A DNA stretch of 33,173 nucleotides from an uncultured Bacilli bacterium (GTDB taxonomy: Bacteria; Bacillota_I; Bacilli_A; RFN20; CAG-826): assembly GCA_905236395.1 (NCBI GenBank), contig CAJOPR010000010.1, positions 1 to 33,173 of the forward strand, in the 5' to 3' direction. This document shows, piece after piece, positions 22,821 through 30,248 of the stretch. Position numbers and translations under genes: made by a program. Numbering within the stretch: position 1 is the stretch's first letter; each line of letters starts with the position of its first letter. The notes below the pieces were generated by a model. It was not told the DNA's origin. It saw nothing but the letters and a program-made list of their open reading frames with translations, and ran no database searches.

Positions 22821-23779
22821 TGTTTGAAGTCCTAAAACAAATTATTGAAGAACATAATTCGATAGTTATTTTTGGTCACATTAATCCAGATGGTGACTGC
22901 TATGGCAGTCAAGTCGGCTTAAGGGAGTTATTAAAACTCAATTATCCCGATAAGAAAGTCTATGCGGTTGGATCTGGTCTTCATCGTTTCTTTGATTTCA
23001 TTGGATACATGGATGAAGTCAGTGATGAATTAATTAAAGATTCTCTAGCGATCCTCGTGGATGGCAATGATTGTTCCAGAATGGAAGATCCCAGAGTCTC
23101 CACAGCGAAAGCTCATATCAAAATTGATCATCACATTGAAAACTTTAAGTTCACTGAAGGTCCATTTGTCATTGACAACAACGCAAATTCTACTTGTGAA
23201 TTAGTTGTAAAATTTGCTTTAGAAGCTAACTGGAAGCTTAATCCTACAATCGCAAATGCGTTATTTCTTGGAATTCTCACCGATTCTGGTAGATTCCAAT
23301 TTATCGAAGATTTCCCATCAGCATTCCACGAAGTAGCATTTTTATGCGAAAACGGTGCAGATCCAAAGCAAATCAACACGATATTGAACATCACAAACGA
23401 GGCCGCTTTGAAGTTTAAAGGCTATGTCTACTCACACTATAAGAAATCAGATGCTGGCGTTATCTATTTAACCTTCTCCAAGGAAACATTAGCTAAGCTC
23501 AAAGTATCCGCTAGTAAGGCTGGTAGCATGGTTAATCTCATTAGTAACGTGAAAGACTTCCCAATCTGGGCATTCTTCTGCGAACTTGAAGATGGTACAT
23601 GCCACGCTGAATTTAGAAGCAACGGTCCTGCTGTTCAACCAATCGCCGCCGGTTTAGGTGGTGGTGGTCACATGTTGGCTGCGGGTGTGACTATTGACAA
23701 AGTCAATGATGAAATCGTTGAAGGCATTATCAAGGATTTAGATAAAGCAATTATCGAATATCAAAAGGAGCACAATTAA
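22820..23779 (+). CDS. nrnA: DHH-family nanoRNase / pAp phosphatase (NrnA-like)
   Basis: DHH-DHHA1 phosphoesterases of this type degrade 2-5 nt RNAs and dephosphorylate 3'-phosphoadenosine 5'-phosphate; some also cleave pApA from c-di-AMP turnover. The 319-aa protein has the metal motifs HINPDGDCYGS (H20, D24, D26), VDGND (D81), IDHH (D103 H104 H105) and LTDSGRF (D155). Substrate-binding GGGGHMLAAG is near residue 285 in the DHHA1 domain. The start shares a base with the rpoE stop. The next gene is a CysQ-type pAp phosphatase 1 nt downstream, so two unrelated folds with overlapping pAp substrates are encoded together. Confidence 0.93.
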   Translation: MFEVLKQIIEEHNSIVIFGHINPDGDCYGSQVGLRELLKLNYPDKKVYAVGSGLHRFFDFIGYMDEVSDELIKDSLAILVDGNDCSRMEDPRVSTAKAHIKIDHHIENFKFTEGPFVIDNNANSTCELVVKFALEANWKLNPTIANALFLGILTDSGRFQFIEDFPSAFHEVAFLCENGADPKQINTILNITNEAALKFKGYVYSHYKKSDAGVIYLTFSKETLAKLKVSASKAGSMVNLISNVKDFPIWAFFCELEDGTCHAEFRSNGPAVQPIAAGLGGGGHMLAAGVTIDKVNDEIVEGIIKDLDKAIIEYQKEHN

Positions 23780-23780
23780 T

Positions 23781-24560
23781 ATGTGGGAAAAAGAATTAGA
23801 AGCTGCTATTGAAGCCGGTTTGAAAGCCAAAGTCAAAATCATGGAAATCTATAATCAAGGTTTTGATGTCGAAATCAAAGATGACAATTCTCCTGTCACC
23901 ATTGCGGATAAAACCGCTGATAGCATTATTCGTGAACATCTCCATAAGGCATTTCCAAGTCATGCCTTCCTTACGGAAGAATCAGAAGATAATGAAGAAA
24001 GATTATCCAATGATTATGTCTGGATTGTCGACCCAGTTGATGGTACAAAAGACTTCGTAGCTAAAGATGGTGGATTCACCACAAACATTGCGTTAGCGTA
24101 CAAACACGAATTAGTCGTGGGCGTGGTCGTTGTCCCTGTCACAGGTGATATCTATTACGCTTCTAAAGGTAATGGTGCCTTCCATAAATTATTCGATGGA
24201 AGAGTAAACCAAATTCATGTTAATGATAAGTTAGAAGACCTCACTTGCCTATGCAGTGTCTTCCACACTAACGAAACTGAATTAAAACTCATTGAAAAAC
24301 ACTCTGACAAAATCAAACACGTTATGAAGTTTGGTTCATCCTTAAAACCATGCCGTATTGCGGAAGGTCTTGCGGAAATCACATACCGTATGTCCGCGGG
24401 TACAAAAGAATGGGATACAGGTGCATGCCAGATTATCGTTGAAGAAGCTGGTGGCTTATTCGTCGAGCCTGACGGTAGTAGAATTACCTATAATAGAAAA
24501 GATGTCTATAACCGCAAAGGATATGTTGTGGTGAATAGAAAAGAAAACATTCTTCTCTAA
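23781..24560 (+). CDS. cysQ: Inositol monophosphatase-fold 3'(2'),5'-bisphosphate nucleotidase (CysQ-like)
   Basis: CysQ-type enzymes convert pAp to AMP, and pAp comes from CoA-dependent carrier-protein loading and sulfate assimilation. The 259-aa protein has the lithium-sensitive Mg-binding motifs: LTEES (E66 E67), DPVDGTKDF (D84, D87, G88, T89) and WDTGACQIIVEEAGG near the C-terminus. SPVTIADKTAD (37-47) matches the CysQ/bisphosphate nucleotidase branch better than inositol monophosphatases. AAAGGAG lies 10 nt upstream. It ends the argS unit before a bidirectional terminator. Activity on inositol phosphates cannot be excluded from sequence. Confidence 0.9.
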   Translation: MWEKELEAAIEAGLKAKVKIMEIYNQGFDVEIKDDNSPVTIADKTADSIIREHLHKAFPSHAFLTEESEDNEERLSNDYVWIVDPVDGTKDFVAKDGGFTTNIALAYKHELVVGVVVVPVTGDIYYASKGNGAFHKLFDGRVNQIHVNDKLEDLTCLCSVFHTNETELKLIEKHSDKIKHVMKFGSSLKPCRIAEGLAEITYRMSAGTKEWDTGACQIIVEEAGGLFVEPDGSRITYNRKDVYNRKGYVVVNRKENILL

Positions 24561-24595
24561 AATAAAAAAAGAACTAGCGATGCTAGTTTTTTTCT
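24561..24595. terminator. Bidirectional terminator between cysQ and tRNA-Gln
   Basis: AACTAGC (24572-24578) / GCTAGTT (24582-24588), loop GAT, has an A-rich left flank and a T-run on the right. It therefore serves cysQ on the plus strand and the nfu-tRNA unit on the minus strand. It is one base from the tRNA's CCA end. Confidence 0.93.
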
Positions 24596-24670
24596 TGGCT
24601 GGGGTGACTGGGATCGAACCAGTGAATGGTGAATTCAGAGTCCACTGCCTTACCGCTTGGCTACACCCCA
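24596..24670 (-). tRNA. tRNA-Gln (anticodon CUG)
   Basis: The reverse strand folds as a full cloverleaf. The acceptor is TGGGGTG/CACCCCA with discriminator G and an encoded CCA (24596-24598). The anticodon loop CTCTGAA contains CTG (24636-24638, reads CAG), and the T arm is ACTGG-TTCGATC-CCAGT. The T1-A72 pair and TGGGGTGTAGCCAAGCGGTAAGG-like start are typical of tRNA-Gln. The 5' end is 4 nt after the stop codon of the NifU-domain gene, so the tRNA is almost certainly cut from that gene's mRNA. Confidence 0.95.
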
Positions 24671-24674
24671 ATGG

Positions 24675-24905
24675 TTATTCGGCTAAACGGACTTCAACGA
24701 CTCCAGGAACTTCTTCCTGAAGAATAACTTCCACCAAGTCCTTAATGTCATTATTTGCATAGATACAATCTTGGCAGGCGCCAACCATCTTCACATAGAC
24801 AATTCCATCTTTAAAGGACACAAACGTGACGTCTCCGCCATCTTTTTGTAGGAAGTGTCTAATCTTATCTAATGTGGTAATAATGAGCTTCTCAGTGTCA
24901 TCCAT
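24675..24905 (-). CDS. NifU C-terminal-domain Fe-S scaffold/carrier (Nfu)
   Basis: A 76-aa protein consisting of the NifU C-terminal domain alone: DKIRHFLQKDGGDVTFVSF, then the cysteine pair in GACQDCIYA (C-x2-C, family usually GACSGCPSS), then EVPGVVEVRLAE. Such small Nfu proteins dimerise through the two Cys and carry a 4Fe-4S cluster to target enzymes such as MiaB. GGTGA precedes the ATG by about 7 nt. The promoter has an extended -10 (TGCTATTAT). The mRNA continues directly into tRNA-Gln. No other Fe-S assembly genes are in the window. Confidence 0.93.
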   Translation of the reverse strand: MDDTEKLIITTLDKIRHFLQKDGGDVTFVSFKDGIVYVKMVGACQDCIYANNDIKDLVEVILQEEVPGVVEVRLAE

Positions 24906-24923
24906 AATAATTCACCGGTAAAG

Positions 24924-24932
24924 ATAATAGCA
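24924..24932 (-). promoter_or_regulatory. Extended -10 of the nfu-tRNA-Gln unit
   Basis: TGCTATTAT on the minus strand. Transcription would start near 24917, giving a leader of about 12 nt containing GGTGA. No clear -35 was found. Confidence 0.55.
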
Positions 24933-24960
24933 CATTCAAAATAATTTGTTTACAAATAAG

Positions 24961-24996
24961 ATAATAAAAAGACCAAAACGAATTATCGTCTTGGCC
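24961..24996 (-). terminator. Intrinsic terminator of the lemA operon
   Basis: The minus strand reads GGCCAAGACGA-TAAT-TCGTTTTGGTC (24996-24971), an 11-bp stem with two G-T pairs, followed by TTTTTATTAT. It lies 20 nt after the lemA stop. Confidence 0.92.
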
Positions 24997-25015
24997 TTAT
25001 TACCTAAATGCTAGA

Positions 25016-25678
25016 TTAGAAGAAAACAGATCTAGCTTTTTCTTTAACTTCTTTACTTGCAGTAAATGGAATACGGGTTGTGTAACCACGTTGATGTGCC
25101 ACTAAGCATTTGCATGGCCATTCATAGATGGCTCTATTCCATTGATTAACGGTGTCGTTATAAACTTCACGAGCAGCGGTAATCTCTCTTTGTAAGTAAG
25201 AGTTTTGTTGCATTGCTTGAGCAATCTCTTGATGTGATTTGAGATCTGGATAGTTCTCTAAAGCCACATTGATCTTGCTAGAAACATTTTCAATTGCGGA
25301 ATTGAGTTCATTTCTACCAGCATCGCTTGGAGCACCTGCTCTTAAGCGTGCGATTTCTGTAAATGTTTCTTTATCTAAATTGACAGCCTTATTAACTAAA
25401 GCAGCGGTGTTTTCTAAGATGACCACTCTTTGTTCTAAATAGTTATCAATTTGAGAAGCATCGTGTTGAATCTTTTGTTGTAATTGGCTGAGATATTTTC
25501 CAGCGTGAACTTTACAAATCAAAAAGATAAGGCCTGGGATAATACCGAGGACGAAGAGAATGATCTCTAACACTAACGCGGATTTATGTCCGGTTGGGTT
25601 GAGTTGTTTTTCAATGACGTTAACGTCTCTACCTTCTTCTCTAACTGGTGCATTTGTTTCATCTAATTCATTAGCCAT
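25016..25678 (-). CDS. lemA: LemA family protein
   Basis: A 220-aa membrane protein with a short polar N-terminus, one hydrophobic segment at about 34-55 and a long helical domain. The LemA hallmarks are ENYPDL (141-146), and then AAREVYNDTVNQWN and AIYEWP (168-187). LemA proteins are widespread but their role is unresolved. They often sit beside membrane proteins or peptidases. AGGAGG lies 7 nt before the ATG, the strongest ribosome binding site of this strand. It starts 2 nt after the preceding gene, with which it likely forms a membrane complex, and it ends the operon. Confidence 0.9.
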   Translation of the reverse strand: MANELDETNAPVREEGRDVNVIEKQLNPTGHKSALVLEIILFVLGIIPGLIFLICKVHAGKYLSQLQQKIQHDASQIDNYLEQRVVILENTAALVNKAVNLDKETFTEIARLRAGAPSDAGRNELNSAIENVSSKINVALENYPDLKSHQEIAQAMQQNSYLQREITAAREVYNDTVNQWNRAIYEWPCKCLVAHQRGYTTRIPFTASKEVKEKARSVFF

Positions 25679-25680
25679 GA

Positions 25681-27513
25681 TTAATCCTCCTTATGACTAA
25701 ACATCTTTATTATTTCATTCTCATCTATAGAAGAGATGCCTTCTTTTAGTGGGAATGATAACAATCCTCTCTGGTAAATTATATCACTACTCATAGAGTA
25801 AGTAGATATAAATTGGAAAATACTGTCTTTATTAGCGATGTAATCCTGTTTGGTTCCACCGACAGTAACTACAGCGATAGGTGTGTCTTTTTGTACTTCA
25901 ATATATTCAAACCAATGGACTGGAACATCGTGCCAATAACCATCGCCACCCATTTTAGGAACTAAGGTGACGTGTGGAATCATTTGATATCCGTAGGAAT
26001 GGATATTAAAGATATCGACATTCTTCTTCGTCGCTACTGGTGTAGCTTTTAAGATAATCTCTGTATCACAATCTTCTGGTTTAAAGACTTGTGGATCCAT
26101 GAAGTTACAGAGGACTTCTGCTTCATAGAGACTGGTGTTATTTTTCACATTGCCCACTTTTGGATCATAGTCTTTATGTTGTTGATATAGAGGTATCGAT
26201 AATAGTGGGGCAAAGTCATAGTAGATGCCTTGGAAGTATCTCATGTTATAGCTAACAAAGTTATCTTTTGCTCTATCAACATCAAAATCATAGAAATGAT
26301 ATGGGTTACCATCAAACTTCAAACTCTGTGCGTGACTAGAATGGATGATATTAATCATTCCTTTCTTAGAGAATGAGAAGTCATCACCGTAAGGTGCCTT
26401 AGAAGTAATTAATGAGATTTCATTCTTTTGAGCTAGTGGGGTGAATAATAAACGGAATTCCACTTCGTTGTCTCTATTAAGGGCATTAAATAATGCTTCA
26501 AACTTTGTATTACCTAAAGGTGTGAAGTTGGAATTAATCTTATCTTGTTGCATCTTCGCTAGTTTCTTTTCAAATTTAGCGACGTGCTTTTCGATCTCTT
26601 TTTCATTCATGTGGCTAGCACCACTGGGTGCTCTTGAGAATGATAATTTAGGGGCCGCTTCATTACAGTAGATAAGTCTGGTATCTACAGAGTAACCAGA
26701 TGCTGGTTGAGTAACTTGCGCAGTTAATGTCTGACTGTGGTGGTGAACAACAGTGTTGCCTTTGCTATCTGTAGAAGTGGTGGTCCAGTGAATTGTTATA
26801 GAACCGGTATAGACCTTTTGATACATGTATTGGCTAAATCTTCTTTCAAACAAGAAAGGATTGCCGATAATAGTGCCGCTTTGCACAAAGATAGAAGATA
26901 CGTTATCGGCGTGTACTGGCAAGCCATAGTTATAAATCATGTAATTAAGAGTCTTACATGTACAGTTATCATCCATCTTGATGATTGGAGCGGTCTTAGT
27001 GAATAACCTAGAAGGAATGTTCCAATCATATAATCTGTTAAGAGGCACTAATTGATTTTGAGCTTCAATTTTAAGTTTCTCCGCTTTCGCTCTATGTTCG
27101 CTGACTATCTTTGACAGTCTTTCAATCTTCTTTGCTAATAAAGTGGAATTCATAATGATGGTGAAAATACCACCGAGAATTAAAAATGCGCCGATAGGAA
27201 TGAAAATATACGGATAATTAACCACCTTTAATAGTGGTAGTGCGATTAAAACAGTTCCAGCGACAAAACAGAGAATGGTTAAAAAGATGAAGAAACCTCT
27301 TAAGGATTTTCCGCCTGATAGTTTTTTATCGAATTGATTAGCGGTACTAGTTTCTGAATAGTATTGCTTGCAAGTCGCTCTATTCTCTTCTGGATCAATT
27401 CCAGACTTTGCTAAAAGATCATCAAAAAATGCTTCAACATTTTCTTGATGTCTATTCTTTAAATCGTATTCGTAATATTTTAGAGGTTCTAATAGTTCTT
27501 CTGGGGTTTCCAT
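25681..27513 (-). CDS. Two-TM membrane protein associated with lemA, DUF3137-like
   Basis: A 610-aa protein of unknown function. An acidic N-terminal 70 residues is followed by two adjacent hydrophobic segments (about 73-93 and 99-121), a short coiled coil (125-155), and a large soluble domain with many strands, including YTGSITIHWTTTS, then VVHHHSQTLTAQV. The hairpin topology puts both ends on the same, probably cytoplasmic, side. The pairing with LemA and overall shape recall the DUF3137-type partners often encoded next to lemA; this is a by-eye association. It starts 1 nt after the kinase-like gene and ends 2 nt before lemA, so all three are expected as one mRNA. No catalytic motif was seen. 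Confidence 0.72.
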   Translation of the reverse strand: METPEELLEPLKYYEYDLKNRHQENVEAFFDDLLAKSGIDPEENRATCKQYYSETSTANQFDKKLSGGKSLRGFFIFLTILCFVAGTVLIALPLLKVVNYPYIFIPIGAFLILGGIFTIIMNSTLLAKKIERLSKIVSEHRAKAEKLKIEAQNQLVPLNRLYDWNIPSRLFTKTAPIIKMDDNCTCKTLNYMIYNYGLPVHADNVSSIFVQSGTIIGNPFLFERRFSQYMYQKVYTGSITIHWTTTSTDSKGNTVVHHHSQTLTAQVTQPASGYSVDTRLIYCNEAAPKLSFSRAPSGASHMNEKEIEKHVAKFEKKLAKMQQDKINSNFTPLGNTKFEALFNALNRDNEVEFRLLFTPLAQKNEISLITSKAPYGDDFSFSKKGMINIIHSSHAQSLKFDGNPYHFYDFDVDRAKDNFVSYNMRYFQGIYYDFAPLLSIPLYQQHKDYDPKVGNVKNNTSLYEAEVLCNFMDPQVFKPEDCDTEIILKATPVATKKNVDIFNIHSYGYQMIPHVTLVPKMGGDGYWHDVPVHWFEYIEVQKDTPIAVVTVGGTKQDYIANKDSIFQFISTYSMSSDIIYQRGLLSFPLKEGISSIDENEIIKMFSHKED

Positions 27514-27514
27514 T

Positions 27515-28378
27515 TTAGATTTCCATTAGTCCTTTGTATGCATCTTTAGCGTTACTCAAGAAGAACGCGGCAACATCTAGGAAGTTAAAACCATGTGTTA
27601 CGCCTTCTCCACGGTAGTGTTTCACGATCGCGACATTATGCCATTGAAGAGAGACAAAGATTCTCCACAAATAGTAGCGTCTCTTTTCATCTTTACTAGG
27701 TTTGCCATCAAAGTATCTCTCTAATACCTGATATCCCTCTTTGACTAATCCATTACCGAATGTAGCGATATCGTATATAGGATCGTTATTACCCATGAAT
27801 TCGAAGTCAATTAAGAAGTAATTTCCTTGCAAATCCTTAACAATATTGCTCTTTTGCGCATCATTATGGCATAACACAAGCTTTTGACTTTCTAAGAAGT
27901 CTTTGCCTTCAAATAATGTCTTTCTGAGTAATTTATAATCATCACTTCTTAGGATATTAAATGTTTCCGCTTCTTGTTCGTAAGCGATAAATCTTTTGAA
28001 TGGTTGATAGTTGTCTCTAGATAAGACCTTGCTACTATGCATTTTCTTTAATAGCTCAGCGACTTTATCCGCATCAAAAGAATCTAGTTTATCTAGGGAA
28101 CTACCTTCGATGTATTCATTCACTTTAATACCTTTATCAGTATCAAAGTAAACATTCTTACTAGTTAGACCTAAATCGATAATGATTTTCTGATTGGCTT
28201 TTTCTAATGGACGATCAACCATTTCATTTGCCTGTTCTGTGGAAATGTATAAAACATATTTCTTTCCATTAGAAGAAACGATATAGGATTGATTCATCAT
28301 TCCACCCACAAGTGGAGAAATGACTTTAGCCTCATCCTTAAAAACCTTTTTTAACAATGTATCGATATCTTCGCGCAT
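27515..28378 (-). CDS. LicA/choline-kinase-like phosphotransferase (APH fold)
   Basis: A 287-aa protein with the aminoglycoside-phosphotransferase/choline-kinase fold. The glycine-rich loop is at about 23-31 (LVGGMMNQSY), then YVLYIS. The catalytic loop is LCHNDAQKSNIV (H171, D173, N178), and the metal motif is LIDFEFMGNNDPIYDIA (D191, E193). The last motif matches the choline/ethanolamine kinase branch (IDWEYAGNNDPxxDLA in LicA). The substrate could be choline, ethanolamine, thiamine or an amino sugar and cannot be decided from sequence. The mRNA is predicted to be leaderless. The gene precedes the membrane protein and lemA, which suggests an envelope role, but this is inference. Confidence 0.85.
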   Translation of the reverse strand: MREDIDTLLKKVFKDEAKVISPLVGGMMNQSYIVSSNGKKYVLYISTEQANEMVDRPLEKANQKIIIDLGLTSKNVYFDTDKGIKVNEYIEGSSLDKLDSFDADKVAELLKKMHSSKVLSRDNYQPFKRFIAYEQEAETFNILRSDDYKLLRKTLFEGKDFLESQKLVLCHNDAQKSNIVKDLQGNYFLIDFEFMGNNDPIYDIATFGNGLVKEGYQVLERYFDGKPSKDEKRRYYLWRIFVSLQWHNVAIVKHYRGEGVTHGFNFLDVAAFFLSNAKDAYKGLMEI

Positions 28379-28384
28379 GAAATA

Positions 28385-28412
28385 AATATAGCATTCTAAA
28401 AAATATTAGCAA
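28385..28412 (-). promoter_or_regulatory. Promoter of licA-like gene, leaderless geometry
   Basis: The minus strand carries TTGCTA (28412-28407), a 16-nt spacer ending in TGC, and TATATT (28390-28385). Six nt then lead to ATG 28378. There is no Shine-Dalgarno. The -35 overlaps the tail of the preceding terminator. Confidence 0.65.
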
Positions 28413-28439
28413 GAAAAAAGGACCTTATTGGTCCCTTTT
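28412..28439 (-). terminator. Intrinsic terminator after plsC-type gene
   Basis: The minus strand reads GGACC-AATAA-GGTCC (28434-28420) with A/T-rich extension, followed by TTTTTTCTT. The stem begins at the stop codon of the acyltransferase gene. Confidence 0.92.
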
Positions 28440-29259
28440 ACATTCTTGCTAAATGCTCTTCCATCATCTTATGAACAGTATCGGATAATTGCTTTGCGGG
28501 CATATCTTGATATTCCTCATAAGGAATGACGGCAACAACATCATACTTAACGAGTGTCGCTCTGAATGGCCAATGTTTGTGAACTTTGTCTGAGTTCTTC
28601 ATACAAGTCACAACGATTGGAGCTTTCGCGTGAATGGCGATATTGAACACGCCTTCATGGAACTCATCACCGATAACCTTTTCGGTTTGTCTTGTTCCTT
28701 CTGGGAACACACCGATGGAAACGGCATCATTTTGTAATAATGTCACAGCGCGTTTGAACGCTTGTAATGATTGAAGTTTATCTTCTCTATCAATTGGGAT
28801 ATAGCAGACCCCTGGGAAGAATGGGCCAACGATTGGAATTTTGGAGTTTTCCACTTTGGAGATGAATGCGATATCTCTGTTTCTGAATGTGAGAGAGATA
28901 ACAAAGTTATCAAACTTACTTCTGTGGTTACACACTAAGACGAATTTCTCTTTTTGCGGAACCTTATTTAAGCCAGTTGTTTTGACCCAAATATGAGCGT
29001 GGTTAGAGATGAATCTCAAACCATTCATGAGCCAGAATCTAGCCCAAGGGCTAACTTTGTTATATTCCTTTTTCTGATTGACGAATAAACCCGCTAACCA
29101 TTCAATAAAGAATAAGATAGCTAAACTAGCCACACATCCTGCCATAAATAGGAGTAATGGACGATAAAAATCGTACCAGTAGTGGACTGGCCAGAAGAAT
29201 AATGATCCAGTAACTGCAAGTCCTGCTCCACAGAGGAAGCAGATAATTTCAAGTAACAT
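28438..29259 (-). CDS. plsC: 1-acyl-sn-glycerol-3-phosphate acyltransferase (PlsC family)
   Basis: A membrane enzyme that adds the second acyl chain to form phosphatidic acid, the precursor of the CDP-diacylglycerol used by PgsA. The 273-aa protein has two N-terminal membrane segments (about 2-22 and 34-56). The acyltransferase motifs are NHRSKFD (N111, H112, D117), FISK and YIPIDRED in the middle, and FPEGTR (185-190). Later segments, as in APIVVTCM, complete the fold. It starts 2 nt after the diacylglycerol-kinase family gene, so both would be made together, and a terminator follows at its stop codon. Confidence 0.92.
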   Translation of the reverse strand: MLLEIICFLCGAGLAVTGSLFFWPVHYWYDFYRPLLLFMAGCVASLAILFFIEWLAGLFVNQKKEYNKVSPWARFWLMNGLRFISNHAHIWVKTTGLNKVPQKEKFVLVCNHRSKFDNFVISLTFRNRDIAFISKVENSKIPIVGPFFPGVCYIPIDREDKLQSLQAFKRAVTLLQNDAVSIGVFPEGTRQTEKVIGDEFHEGVFNIAIHAKAPIVVTCMKNSDKVHKHWPFRATLVKYDVVAVIPYEEYQDMPAKQLSDTVHKMMEEHLARM

Positions 29260-29261
29260 AA

Positions 29262-30188
29262 TTATTCAGGAATCGCTAATTTGATTGCACCTGGCACAAC
29301 TTTAACTGTGAAGTTGTTACCTTTGAACATTTCGCCATCAACGCAGACGTCGAATTCTCTTGGACCGGCCATCTTGATTTCTTTAGCGCGTCTATAGACG
29401 ATTTTACTTCTCTTTCTGTCTAAGTGTTTACCTTTGGTATAGGTACCGATAATCATACCTAAACCTAAGAATGTCATAGTCTTTAAAACACAGACATCGA
29501 TTAAACCATCGGTGTTGTCGCTTTTTGGAGCGCATTTGAATTTGCCACCGACGAATTGGCCTTGCGCTAAGGTGGCTAATAACATTTGTTTTTCATTGAG
29601 TTTTTCACCATCTGCCCAGACTTCAATGTTGTTGAAACGACCGTGTTTCATCGCATCGTTCTTTAATGCGTATTCGTATGGATCTAAGCCTTTCTTTTTG
29701 GCTTTTTCTGGTAATCCATTTTCTTTATAGAAGTTACCCATAGCACCGACGATGGCATCAAAACCAAAGTTGATGACGTTAATGGAATATAAATCTTCTT
29801 TAATACCTTCGCCTTCGAGTTTGCTTAAGTCGATTGGTCTAGCTTCTGCTTCGATCAATTTCTTAAAGTCTTGGAATTTTTCAAGACCGCCATAGATCTT
29901 AACGAAGTCATTGCCTGTACCGATTGGGTAAATAGCTAATTCAGCATTTTTTGCACCCGCTAATCCGTTAGCGACTTCGTGAATTGTGCCATCACCGCCA
30001 CAAGCGTAAACTCTGACTGTGTCTTTTTCGTGTTTTTTGAGATATTCCTTAAGGAATGGAATGACGCTTCTTGGTCCTGTGGTTTTGTAAACTTCGTGTT
30101 CAAGACCTTTGAAGGCTTCTTCAATATTGCTTTCGAATTCAGGAGTAAAATGTCCTGCGTTTCCGTTAACAACAATTAAATGTTTCAT
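29262..30188 (-). CDS. Diacylglycerol/lipid kinase (DagK/YegS-BmrU family)
   Basis: The family phosphorylates diacylglycerol (DgkB) or related lipids, recycling diacylglycerol into phosphatidic acid. The 308-aa soluble protein shows GNAGHF near the start, GGDGTIHEV (64-72) and PIGTGNDF (88-95). A C-terminal beta domain includes LATLAQGQFVGGKFKCAPKS, then DGLIDVCVL. AGAGGA lies 6-7 nt before the ATG. A possible -10 (TATATT) lies about 26 nt upstream in the 60-nt gap behind yfhO, with no convincing terminator, so expression may also come from yfhO read-through. It is paired with plsC, a logical lipid-remodelling unit. Specificity is a family inference. Confidence 0.92.
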   Translation of the reverse strand: MKHLIVVNGNAGHFTPEFESNIEEAFKGLEHEVYKTTGPRSVIPFLKEYLKKHEKDTVRVYACGGDGTIHEVANGLAGAKNAELAIYPIGTGNDFVKIYGGLEKFQDFKKLIEAEARPIDLSKLEGEGIKEDLYSINVINFGFDAIVGAMGNFYKENGLPEKAKKKGLDPYEYALKNDAMKHGRFNNIEVWADGEKLNEKQMLLATLAQGQFVGGKFKCAPKSDNTDGLIDVCVLKTMTFLGLGMIIGTYTKGKHLDRKRSKIVYRRAKEIKMAGPREFDVCVDGEMFKGNNFTVKVVPGAIKLAIPE

Positions 30189-30248
30189 ATTTAATCCTCT
30201 TTCACTAACTCTTAATATATACCCTTATTTAAGAAATAAAAAAAGTAT

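Noticed and set aside
24456-24671. Minus-strand open frame through tRNA-Gln and the end of cysQ
   Set aside because: It covers a complete tRNA and a terminator and shows no protein-like sequence.
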